Positions 21,328 through 32,400 of a DNA stretch of 64,000 nucleotides are shown piece by piece. Origin of the DNA: Aegilops tauschii subsp. strangulata (lineage: Eukaryota > Streptophyta > Magnoliopsida > Poales > Poaceae); NCBI RefSeq assembly GCF_002575655.3, contig NC_053037.3, positions 450,771,793-450,835,792 of the forward strand. Reading direction: 5' to 3'. Positions within the stretch are counted from its first letter, which is position 1; every line of letters starts with the position of its first letter. The translations under genes were made by a program, and so were the position numbers. The notes beneath the pieces were generated by a model. The model was not told the origin of the DNA. It saw nothing but the letters and a program-made list of their open reading frames with translations, and did no database searches.

Positions 21328-23066
21328 TGAAGGAAATATGCCCTAAAGGCAATAATAAAGTTGTTATTTATATTTCCTTATATCATGTTAAATGTTTAGT
21401 ATTCATGCTAGAATTGTATTAACCGGAAACTTAGTACATGTGTGAATGCATAGACAAACAGAGTGTCACTAGTATGCCTCTACTTGACTAGTCCGTTAAT
21501 CAAAGATGGTTAAGTTTCCTAGCCATAGACATGAGTTGTCATTTGATGAACGGGATCACATCATTAGAGAATGATGTGGTTGACAAGACCCATCCGTTAG
21601 CTTAGCACTATGACCGTTTAGTTTGTTGCTATTGCTTTCTTCATGACTTATACATGTTCCTATGACTATGAGATTATGCAACTCCCGAATACCGGAGGAA
21701 CACTTAGTGTGCTATCAAACGTCACAACGTAACTGGGTGATTATAAAGATGCTCTACAGGTGTCTCTGATGGTGTTTGTTGAGTTGGCATAGATCGAGAT
21801 TAGGATTTGTCACTCCGATTGTCGGAGAGGTATCTCTGGGCCCTCTCGGTCATGCACATCACTATAAGCCTTGCAAGCAATGTGACTAATGAGATAGTTA
21901 CGGGATGATGCATTACGGAACGAGTAAAGAGACTTGTCGGTAACGAGATTGAACTAGGTATGATGATACCGACGGTCGAATCTCGGGCAAGTAACATACC
22001 GATGACAAAGGGAACAACGTATGTTGTTATGCGGTTTGACCGATAAAGATCTTCGTAGAATATGTAGGAACCAGTATGAGCATCCAGGTTCCGCTATTGG
22101 TTATTGACCAGAGATGAGTCTCGGTCATGTCTACATAGTTCTCGAACCCTTAGGGTCTGCACGCTTAACGTTCGATGACGATCGGTATTATGAGTTTATG
22201 TGTTTTGATGTACTGAAGGTTGTTCGGAGTCTCGGATGTGATCACGGACATGACGAGGAGTCTCTAAATGGTCGAGACATAAAGATTGATATATTGGACG
22301 ATGTTATTCGGACACCGGATGAGTTCCGAGGGTCACCGGATAAATATCGGAGTGCAGGAAGGGTTATCGAAACCACCGGAGAAGTAATGGGCCTTATTGG
22401 GCCTAGGGGAGAGATAGAGAGGGGCAGCCAAGGGCTGGCCGCGCGCCCCCCCATGGGCCTAATCCGAATTGGACTAGGGGGAGGGGCGGCGCCCCTCCTT
22501 CCTTTTCTTTCCCCTCTCTTTCCTTCTTCTCCTAGTAGGACTAGGAAATGGGGGAATCCAACTCCCACTAGTAGTAGGATTGCCCCCCTTGGGCGCGCCC
22601 TAGCTATAGGGCTCGCCGGCCTCCCCCTTGCTCCTTTATGTACGAGGGCAGGGGGCACCCTAATACACACAAGTTGACAGTTCTCTTAACCGTGTGCGGT
22701 GCCCCCTCCACACATTTCCACCTCGGTCATATCGTTGTAGTGCTTAGGCGAAGCCCTGCGTCGGTAACTTCATCATCACCATCATCACGCCATCATGCTG
22801 ACGAAACTCTCCCTCGGCCTCCGCTGGATCAAGAGTACGAGGGACGTCACCGAGCTGAACGTGTGCAGATCGCGGAGGTGCCGTGCGTTTGGTACTTGAT
22901 CGGTTGGATCGAGAAGATGTTCAACTACATCAACCGCGTTACTTAATGCTTCCGCTTTCGGTCTACGAGGGTACGTGGACACACTCTCCCCACTCGTTGC
23001 TATGAATCTCCTAGATAGATCTTGCGTGATCATAGGAAATTTTTTGAAATACTGCGTTCCCCAACA
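21328..23066 (+). mobile_element. 3' LTR of the plus-strand Copia element
   Basis: This 1739-base LTR begins TGAAGGAAATATGCCC and ends CCCCAACA. A polypurine tract directly precedes it, which marks it as the 3' LTR. A TATA-like TTTATGTACG lies at about 22634. Directly after it lies a truncated LTR of the same kind in the opposite direction. Confidence 0.9.
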
Positions 23067-24429
23067 AAATCTTGGTGTGCCTTTGGGATGCCCCCCGCCG
23101 CCGTATATAAAGGGGGGAGGAGAAGGCCGACGGCCTAGGAGGGGCACGCCAAGGGGGGAGTCCTACTTGGACTCCTAGTCCAAGTAGGATTCGCCCCCCC
23201 CCCCCCACCTTTTCCTTCCAACGGAGGGGGAAAGAGGGAAGGAGAGGAGAGGAAGAGGGAAAGGGGGGTCGCGCCCCCTCCCCTTCCTATTAGGACTCCC
23301 CTTGGGGGGCGCCTCCCCCTTGTGGGTTGTCCCCTCTTCTCTCCCATGGACCATGAGGCCCATGATTTCCCCCGGGGGGGGGGGGGTTCTGGTAACCCCT
23401 CGGTACTCCAACAAAATACCCGAATCACTCGGAACCATTCCGATGTCCGAATATAACCTTCCAATATATGAATCTTTTCCTCTCGACCATTTCAAGACTC
23501 CTCGTCATGTCCGTGATCTCATCCGGGACTCCGAACAAACTTCGTTCACCAAAACACATAACTCATAATACAAATTGTCATCGAACGTTAAGCGTGCGGA
23601 CCCTACGGGTTCGAGAACTATGTAGACATGACCGACACACATCTCCGGTCAATAACCAATAGCAGAACCTGATGCTCATATTGGTTCCTACATATTCTAT
23701 GAAGATCTTTATCGGTCAAACCACATAACAACATACGTCATTCCCTTTGTCATCGGTATGTTACTTGCCCGAGATTTGATCGTCGATATCCTCATACCTA
23801 GTTTAATCTCGTTACCGGCAGGTCTCTTTACTCGTTCTGTAATGCATCATCCCGCAACTAACTCATTAGTTACATTGCTTGCAAGGCTTATAGTGATGTA
23901 CATTACCGAGAGGGCCCAGAGATACCTCTTCGATACTCGGAGTGACAAATCCTAATCTCGATCTATGCCAACTCAACAAACACCTTCGGAGACACCTGTA
24001 GAGCATCTTTATAATCACCAAGTTACGTTGTGATGTTTAATAGCACACAAGGTGTTCCTCCAGCATTTGGGAGTTACATAATCTCATAGTCAGAGGAATA
24101 TGTATAAGTCATGAAGAAAGCAATAGCAATAATACTAAACGATCATTATGCTAAGCTAACAGATGGGTCTTGTCCATCACATCATTCTCTAATGATGTGA
24201 TCCCGTTCATCAAATGACAACACGTGTCTATGGTCAGGAAACTTAACCATCTTTGATTAACGAGCTAGTCAAGTGGAGGCATACTAGGGACACTCTGTTT
24301 TGTCTATGTATTCACACATGTACTAAGTTTCCGGTTAATACATTTCTAGCATGAATAATAAACATTTATCATGATATAAGCAAATATAAATAACAACTTT
24401 ATTATTGCCTCTAGGGAATATTTCCTTCA
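23067..24429 (-). mobile_element. Truncated Copia LTR, minus orientation
   Basis: On the minus strand this starts TGAAGGAAATATTCCC at 24429 and runs through U3 to just past the TATA-like TTTATATACG (about 23104-23113), where it stops. The R/U5 part of about 350-400 bases is missing. No polypurine tract lies outside its U3 end, so it was a 5' or solo LTR. The plus-strand Copia element probably inserted into it, and the remainder was lost when that element's 5' half was deleted. Confidence 0.82.
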
Positions 24430-25632
24430 AGGAGCCCCACCGAAGGAGGAGTCGAGGAAGTAACCATTGTCAACACAACCGTGGTCGAAGCCGAGGTAGT
24501 ACCCATGGTCGAGAGAACCTTGCACGAATACTGCAACAACGGTGATGACACCCCTCCCTTCTTGAAAATGCCCTTGATTATAGCAGGTAGTAGGCACTTG
24601 AGTCAGTTGGAGTCTAGGCAGTCGACAAAGCGAATTGTCGCTAGCATGGACGAAGTAGCAGGCAACTAAGATGACGACGCATGTGTCTGCTTGAAAGACC
24701 ACTCGGCGAGCCAATTCCAGTAACGACAGCAATATCAGCCCTGCAGGATCCCAAGACATGCCCAGCTGGTAGATTGCCATTTCAAACTCTAGCTCCCTTA
24801 TATCAGAAATAAACCAAAGGAGGAGACAATGGTTGTTGTGGTCATCAGGTTGCAGCTTGGAGCTATCCAGCAGGGGATGCAGAATCATTGTCAGTTCATA
24901 TGGTATAGCTCCACACACAACAGCAAACATATAGCTAGACTGAAGCACATAACAGAAAGTAGTAGGCATAAGGGACTCCTCGAATAAAGTCAGCAACAAT
25001 CGAACTGGGACACCAAAGCAATTGCGGCTTGAGGAGAAACGGGGCTAGTGGAAGGAGCCCATTGGGGGTGCACCCAGATTGCAGAACGCAGGTATGCTGA
25101 ACTATCAAACATGCACAAAGGATTAATAGATCACCGGATATTTGTTGAGGAGTGTATGCCCGGACTCGAAAAGTACACCTAGGATCAAACACCTCTCTCT
25201 TAATTCTAGTGGCCCAAAACTTCTCAAACTGAATAAAGGAATGCCCCTGGCTGTCATTCCAAGAGGCACGGGCTACGCGAGGTTTCAGATATGCTACAAG
25301 ATGTCCATTGTCCAAATAATCAACCAAGAAAGGTATTGTTTCTAACACACATGGAGTACCCAATTGCACAAAATCCAAGCACCGTGCAACCATACGATGA
25401 CCATGAAGAGCGGAGGCACTGATCCAATCAATATGGAGGTAGGGATCACCAAACCCTTGCAGATTTTTTGGAGCAGAGGAAATAGCCAAGTAGTGGAACA
25501 ACTGGTTATAGCGCTCACGTGATATAAGTTGTTGAGTACTAGTTTTGTCATGTTTGACAGGAGGTTGAGCAAGTGGTCAGACAAGAACTAGCACTGATAG
25601 GATTTGAACAGCTGGCACTGTAGTAAGCTGGT
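24430..25632 (-). other. Unrecognised sequence with long minus-strand frames
   Basis: Two minus-strand frames overlap out of phase: 24935-25501 (about 188 codons) and 24427-24999 (about 190 codons). A third, shorter frame at 25342-25584 precedes them. This could be a decayed gene of about 380 codons with frameshifts. I recognise no domain. A segment reads ELEFEMAIYQLGMSWDPAG. It lies between two LTRs and may be part of a retroelement or a relict gene. Confidence 0.35.
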
Positions 25633-27200
25633 TGATACGTCCATTTTGCATCATGTTTTCTTACTGTTATTTATAATGTTTTTATCCATAATAATGCTTT
25701 TTGGAGTAATTCTAATGTCTTTTCTCTCATAATTTGCAAGGTACACACAAAGAGGGAGGATTCCGGCAGCTGGAAATCTGGACCTGAAAAAGCTATGTCA
25801 GGCTACCTATTCTTCACAACTCCAAATGAGCTGAAACTTCACAGAGATTTTTTATGGAATATATAAGAATTACTGGAGCAAATAACTGCTAGAGGGGGGC
25901 CACCAGGTGGGCACAACCCACCTGGGCGCCCCAGGGCCCCCAGGCGCGCCCTAGTGGGTTGTGGCATCCTCGGCCCACCTCTGGTGCCCATCTTCTGGTA
26001 TATAGGTCATTTTGACCTAGAAAAAATAAAGGGTGGACTTTCGGGACGAAGCGCCGCCGCCTCGAGGCGGAACTTGGGCAGGAGCACTTTTGCCCTCTGG
26101 CAGAGCAATTCCGCCGGGGGAAATTCCCTCCCGGAGGGGGAAATCATCGTCCTCATCATCACCAACAACTCTCCCATCTTGGGGAGGGCAATATCCATCA
26201 ATATCTTCAATAGCGCCATCTCATCTCGAACCATAGTTCATCTCTTGTGTTCAATCTTGTTACCGGAACTATAGATTGGTGCTTGTGGGTGACTAGTAGT
26301 GTTGATTACATCTTGTAGTTGATTACTATATGGTTTATTTGGTGGAAGATTATATGTTCAGATCCAATATGCTATTTAATACTCCTCTGATCATGAGCAT
26401 GTTTATCATTTGTGAGTGGTTACTTTTGTTCCTGAGGTCACGGGAGAAATCATGTTGCAAGTAATCATGTGAACTTGATATGTGTTCGATATTTTGATAG
26501 TATGTATGTTGTGATTCCCTTAGTGGTGTCATGTGAACGTCGACTACATGACACTTCACCATATTTGAGCATAAGGGAATGCATTGTGGAGTAGCAATTA
26601 GATGGTGGGTTGCGAGAGTGACAGAAACTTAAACCCCAGTTTATGCGCTATTCCGTAAAGGACCGATTGGATCCAAAAGTTTAATGCTATGGTTAGAATT
26701 TATTCTTAATACTTTTCTTGTTGTTGCGGATGCTTGCGGGAGGGTTAATCATAAGTAGGAGGTTTGTTCAAGTAAGAATAGCACCTAAGCACCGGTCCAC
26801 CCACATATCAAATTATCGAAGTAGCGCAGCACCTAAGCACCGGTCCACCCACATATCAAATTATCAAAGTAGCGAGCACAAATCGAACCAACATGATGAA
26901 AGTGACTAGATGAAATTCCTGTGTAACCTCAAGAACGCTTTCCTTATCATAAGAGACCGTTTTGGCCTGGCCTTTGCCTCAAAAGGATTGCGCTACCTTG
27001 CTGCACTTTTGTTACTACTATCATTACTTGCTCGTTACAAATTATCTTCCTATCAAACTACTCTGCTACTTACAATTTCAGCACTTGCAGACATTACCTT
27101 ACTGAAAACTACTTGTCATTTCCTTCTGCTCCTCGTTGGGTTCAACACTCTTACTTATCGAAAAGAGCTACAATTGATCCCCTATACTTGTGGGTCATCA
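25633..27200 (+). mobile_element. 5' LTR of a Gypsy element (Laura-like)
   Basis: This 1568-base LTR begins TGATACGTCCATTTTGCATC and ends ATACTTGTGGGTCATCA. A TATA-like GGTATATAGG lies at about 25997-26006. A duplicated piece of about 50 bases containing CACCTAAGCACCGGTCCACC lies at 26782-26880. A primer-binding site and gag follow, so it is a 5' LTR. The Laura label is from memory of the LTR start and is tentative. Confidence 0.8.
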
Positions 27201-27211
27201 AGGCTATTTTC

Positions 27212-27229
27212 TGGCACTTTGCCGGGGAG
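27212..27229 (+). other. Degenerate primer-binding site, tRNA-Asp type
   Basis: TGGCACTTTGCCGGGGAG resembles TGGCGCCGTTGCCGGGGAG, the complement of the tRNA-Asp 3' end, with three changes. It lies 11 bases after the LTR. Confidence 0.7.
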
Positions 27230-27305
27230 TGAAGCGCCTTTGGTAAGTGGAATTTGGTAAGGAAACATTTATATAGTGTTCTGAAATATATTTTCACTTG
27301 TTACC

Positions 27306-28000
27306 ATGGAAAACAATCCTTTGAGGGGTTTGTTCGGGGTATCTTCACCTCGTCCGAAACCACAATTAGTTACCCCTCAACCTACTGCACCTACTGAAAA
27401 TATTGAATATGAAATTCCTTCGGGTATGATAGAACAACTGCTAGCTAATCCTTATGCAGGAGATGGAACCGAACATCCTGATATGCACTTGATATATGTG
27501 GAACAAATTTATGGATTGTTTAAGCTTGCAGGTTTACCTAGGGATCAAGTTATGAAAAAGGTTTTCCCTTTATCTTTGAAGGGAAAAAGCATTGGCATGG
27601 TATAGGCTATGCGATGATATTGGATCATGGAATTGGAATCGTTTGAAATTGGAGTTCCACCAAAAAAAATTATCCTATGCATCTAGTTCATCGTGATCGG
27701 AATTATATATATAATTTTTGGCCTCGTGAAGGAGAAAGTGCCGCTCTAGCTTGGGGGAGGCTTAAGTCAATGTTATATTCATGCCCCAATCATGAGCTCT
27801 CAAGAGAAATTATTATCTAGAATTTTTATGCTCGGCTTTCCCATAATGATCAAACCATGCTTGATACTTCTTGTGCTGGTTCTTTTATGAAGAAGACTAT
27901 TGAATTCCGGTGGGATCTTTTGGAAAGAATTAAACGAAATTCTGAAGATTGGGAACTCGACAAAGGTAAAGAGTCAGGTATTAAAATTAAATATGATTGT
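27306..28000 (+). pseudogene. Gypsy gag fragment, frameshifted and cut off
   Basis: The ATG at 27306 opens 99 codons that read as a Gypsy gag N-terminus (EQIYGLFKLAGLPRDQVMKK). Similarity then continues in other frames (LCDDIGSWNWNRLKLEFHQK, later HNDQTMLDTSCAGSF), so at least two frameshifts are present, near 27596 and 27665. The fragment ends at 28000 where the Sirevirus-like LTR begins. The rest of the element is not seen in the window. Confidence 0.8.
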
Positions 28001-28469
28001 TGAAAGATCGAGGATGTCGCCTAGAGAGGCAGGGGTGAATAGGCGCTTAAAAATAATTACGGTTTAGGCTTGAACAAATGCGGAAAAAACATGGCGGTTA
28101 ATCTGTCAAGCACAAAACCTACAACAACTAGGCTCACCTATGTGCACCAACAACTTATGCTAAGCAAGATAAACTACTAGGTAATAGCAAGATATATGAC
28201 AAGAAACAATATGGCTATCACAAAGTAAAGTGCATAAGTAAAGGGCTCGGGTAAGATATAACCGAGGCACACGGAGACGACGATGTATCCCCAAGTTCAC
28301 ACCATTGCGGATGCTAATCTCCGTTTGGAGCGGTGTGGAGGCACAATGTTCCCCAAGAAGCCACTAGGGCCACTGTAATCTCCTCACGCCCTCACACAAT
28401 GCAAGATGACGTGATTCCACTAAGGGACATTTGAGGACGATCATCGAACCCATACAAATGGCAACCCTT
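28001..28469 (-). mobile_element. Sirevirus-like LTR, U5-side piece
   Basis: On the minus strand this is the last 469 bases of an LTR whose other piece is 58312-60380. It ends at 28001 in CGATCTTTCA, giving TG...CA ends for the whole LTR. Continuity is shown by CGAACCCATACAAATGGCAA at 28445 matching CGAACCCGTACACTTTGGCAA near 58328. The preceding ATTGT (27996-28000) would be one target duplication copy. The Gypsy gag is interrupted here. Confidence 0.8.
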
Positions 28470-28629
28470 CACTACTGCAGGATGCTGCTAACGCGACACT
28501 ACGATCAGACACCCTTCGACAAAACTGTGTGCGATGCAATAATTGCAAACGGTGGTGTAAAAGAACCGTCAAAAAAGGTGCAAAACGTTTGCGATGGCGG
28601 AGCCATCAAACACGGTTCAGATTTTAGTT

Positions 28630-28990
28630 GCGTGTGCGATCCAGGGCATACGGTTCAGTCCAATGAATTATTTGCGATGAGGCGGAACAAAAGAAACGGG
28701 CAGCCTGATGAAGGCGTGTGCGATATAGAGCATACGGTTCACTCGGATGAACTGTTTGTGATTAGGCAACACAAAAGAAAGGGTTAGCCAGATCAAGGTG
28801 TGTGTGATTGAGGGCATATGCTTCAGAAGGATTAACTGTGTGCGATTAGGCAACAGAACAGAAACCGGTCAGCCAGATCAAAGTGTCTGCAATTGATGGC
28901 ATACACTTTACATGGATGAACTGTTTGTGATTAGCCACAACAACTGAAACAGTTAGATAGATCAACGTGTGTGTGTTAGACGGGCACACA
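28630..28990. repeat. CACTA subterminal tandem repeats, 84-base period
   Basis: About five units each contain a variant of GTGTGCGAT, GGGCATACGGTTCA, GATGAACTGTTTGCGATTAG and GGTCAGCCAGATCAA, starting near 28631, 28715, 28799, 28882 and 28964. Identity falls towards the interior. Such repeats are where CACTA transposase accessory proteins bind. Confidence 0.82.
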
Positions 28991-29099
28991 CATCTATTAT
29001 ATATAAAAAGTATTTGACAGGTTAACCAATAAAAAGAGAAATAAGCTAGAAATTACCACAATAATTAGAATGGCTCCGGTTTGTAAGAAGATTGTACCA

Positions 29100-29260
29100 A
29101 AACTTGACCCAAATTGGACTAGTATTTTACCACAACATGTTGGGTCTATGACATAACACATGCCAAGTTTCATGATTTTGAGGCGAGTTTTGGATTTACA
29201 ATAATTTTAAAACCAGGTTTCTCAATGTTTACTGCCGAGTCGGCACCGCCCTGGATAGGC
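29100..29260. repeat. Partial copy of the 505-base CACTA repeat
   Basis: The phrases CATGCCAAGTTTCATGA, GCGAGTTTTGGATTTAC and CAGGTTTCTCAATGTTT occur in the same order as in the array at 53899-55165. Finding this family near both ends of 28470-58311 supports a single element. Confidence 0.65.
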
Positions 29261-29997
29261 TTTTTCCTCGTGGGTCCCAAATGATAAATCCAAATATGTG
29301 ACTACCATGCAGCTTTTCTTATTAAGAATTACAGCCCTTGGTGTGCAAGCTGAAAATAAGTTTGTGGGTGCTGGTGGGCACTAAAAACTTGTGGTTCTAT
29401 AATGAACAAAGATCTCAAGGATCCCGTGTCAGGACCGGGTTTTCGGGATATATTTTCCCAGAAAATGATCCTTGTGCTCACCAGCCCCAGGATTACTATT
29501 AGCTGATGAGGCACCAACTTGATACAGAAATTCCAAGCAAAGTACAAGTTATGTAGTACAAGACCATTGTGGTCTATGAGTACAACAATTGGTTTCTAGT
29601 GGTTGATGGCGGAAGCGGTTTGTGGTTCATCTGCGTCTATGGGACTCCATTTCCCACAGGAACAGCTGACCAGGATAACTCCTATCTTCGCGAGGCTGCT
29701 ATCACCTTTGCATGGGTTCCGGGGCTGTCGTCGCAACGCTCCTCTCCACGCAAGAAATCTGGCCAAGACAATAGCCAGGGACAAGCTAGTGAGTACTTTT
29801 GAATGTACTCGCAAACATTATGAACACAGGTATAATATAACAAATGATGATCATGCTCTGAAATATTCTATTGTCATAACGTCAGCCACGAAATAAAAAT
29901 CCATGATGCACGCAAGCAGGTTATTCATATATAACACGAATATGCAATATGGGAGCAGAAATAGAATGCACCGCCTCAAAAGGATAATAAGATAAGT

Positions 29998-30492
29998 CAT
30001 GCCTCAGTCGGGTGTCTGAGCGACACCACGTAAAGGGCTTATAAATAAAAGAAATAACAAGCATGCCACAGTCGGGCGTCTATGCGACACCACATAAAGG
30101 GCTTATAAATAATTTAAATAACAAGCATGCCACAGTCGGGCGTCTGAGCGACACCACATAAAGGGCTTATAAATAATTTAAATAACAAGCATGCCACAGT
30201 CGGGCGTCTGAGCGACACCACATAAAGGGCTTATAAATAATTTAAATAACAAGCATGCCACAGTCGGGCGTCTGAGCGACACCACATAAAGGGCTTATAA
30301 ATAATTTAAATAACAAGCATGCCACAGTCGGGCGTCTGAGCGACACCACATAAAGGGCTTATAAATAATTTAAATAACAAGCATGCCACAGTCGGGCGTC
30401 TGAGAGACACCACATAAAGGGCTTATAAATAACTTAAATAACAAGCATGCCACAGTCGGGCGTCTGAGCGACGCCACATAAAGGGCTTATAA
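29998..30492 (-). repeat. 64-base tandem repeats inside the LTR
   Basis: Eight units of 64 bases have the phrases AAGCATGCCACAGTCGGGCG, CTGAGCGACACCACATAAAG and GGCTTATAAATAATTTA. Central units are almost identical; outer units are diverged. The same eight-unit array lies in the partner LTR at 37312-37806. Confidence 0.92.
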
Positions 30493-32390
30493 GAGAAAGA
30501 TCGCAGTTAATATCCAGGAGGTAGAACCGTCCCAGGGATACTCAATAATTCAAATAATGTAAATGGTTAGTCCATAATAATAATAATCATAATCATCACA
30601 AGTCACAAGTCATGATCCAAGTTCTGGTTTAACAGTTTACTCCTCCGAAGACCGACACTAAGACCGACACTTGACCATCCTAGCCTGTAGTCCTTAACCA
30701 TGGACACGGCTATTCGAATAGATATAATCTCTGCAGAGGGTGTACTCTTTACCCACGGGTAACGGATTTCTTTAGTCCATCGGGACTAATTTCGTCTACG
30801 ATCTTTTAATTGAAAACACACCTAACCGCACACACCAGCCTAACTTACCGGTGTCTGGAATCACCCATGACACCCGTTAAGCGAAACTCTAAGTGGGGAG
30901 GCTACAACCTCGACTTAGCATGGGATCACAAAATTTATACCGCGCGCAAACTAGGGGAGCTACCCCTTCGGCTACAACCGAAACACCCATGACCCCGGAC
31001 CAGGTGGCATGCCTACCGGATGCATCCGGTATCTTCCACCATGGCCTCTCTGTACGGTGTGTGCTAGGAAGGGGTTGACAACTTACTGAACCGTACCCTA
31101 CCTGCAGCAGGGACAAGTGGTAGTACGAAACAAGTATGGGGGTTACTGGAACAAGACTCGATCTACGGCCGACTCAGGAGGTTCAAGTATTCCCTGTATG
31201 ATTAGCATAACAATTATATTTCAATTAACAGATAGAATCACCACTCATCATACCTCATCATGCCATACCGGACACACTCGTCTCGACGAGGAACTAGGGA
31301 CAAGCTCGTGTCTACCCAAGACAGAGACTTTCCCGGCTTCCTTCCGGTATGCATGAAAAGCATACGAAGATGATTACTATCACAAGCATATCCATTTCTA
31401 ACAGCAAAGAATCTTCATTATGCACTCATGCGTATGATTGTATCGTCACATAAAATAACGAATGCTCCATGTCAAGGTGGTGTTGTAACCGTATCAAACA
31501 ACACACAAAAATATTATGCCAGGGTTCAGAATGCTTGCCTTCAAGTTGTGGAGAGGCAGGGTGCATCCCAAAAACTTTTTGAAAGTTTTCTTCTCTCCAA
31601 AATCCTATTTTCAAAAAATTCAAATAACACATACTTTAAAAACAGTGCAAAAAGTTCTCCTAGATATTTTTGAAATAAATCTTAAAATAAACTAGGTAGA
31701 ATTTGAGAGAGGTAGGAAAAAGAATTAATTCATTTGGAGTTTTATTTAAGAAGATATAGTCAGTCAAAGTTTAGTCAAAAATCTGTTTTTAAAACAAAAC
31801 AGAAAAGAAAACGTTTCGGACGAAATACGCTTTCGAGAGGGGGACACGTACTTCGGGCTTTACGCCTCCACTTAACCCGGACGGGCCGACCCATGGGTCA
31901 CTGACAGTGGGCCCCTTGGCTCCACTGGTCAGGTTTGACCAGTCGTCCCCGCCTTCCTCTCTTCTGGCCGAACGGAGGCGGAGCTCCAGCGATCGCCGTC
32001 GGCGAACGGAGGCTCCTCACGGGGTTCTGATGGCGGGGATTGATCCGCCAGTCCAGGGCGGTCCTCCCGGTGGTTACTAAGCTGGGGGGTAGAGGGGGTC
32101 GCCGGCGGCGAGCTCCGCGGCGGACGGTGGTTCTGGTGGATTTGGGCTTCGAGCTACGGTGGCTCCCGATCGAGGTTGAGGTGCTGGGTAGCTCCGCACG
32201 GTCGAGGAGGAGGAGGATGGGAGCACGGGAGGAGGTTAGGGCCTCGGTCTTGGCCGGATTTCATCGGAGTGTGGCGGCGGCCGAACCTGCCGGAGGTGAG
32301 GAAGACGACCTTCTCCCGTTGATTGCTGACTTTGGGGCTCTAGAGAGGAGGTATGAGGCTGCTTGAGGGCCTGGACGAGCTCGGGGGCTC

Positions 32391-32400
32391 CTTATATAGG
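32391..32400 (-). promoter_or_regulatory. TATA box of the 4.4 kb LTR
   Basis: CCTATATAAG on the minus strand lies about 1.43 kb into the LTR. The same sequence is at 39711-39720 in the 5' LTR, where it would drive the element's own transcript. Confidence 0.65.

Noticed and set aside
22114..22677. Plus-strand frame of 187 codons and its minus-strand shadow
   Set aside because: It lies wholly inside the Copia 3' LTR and has no relation to retroelement proteins.
29569..29896. Small frames near the left end of the 4.4 kb LTR, conserved in the second copy at 36883-37210
   Set aside because: Conservation between the two LTRs is expected from their origin as copies and does not show coding; both strands are open and there is no motif.
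29998..30492. Regular repeats that could suggest a CRISPR array
   Set aside because: Units are contiguous 64-base tandem repeats with no unique spacers, and the context is a plant LTR.
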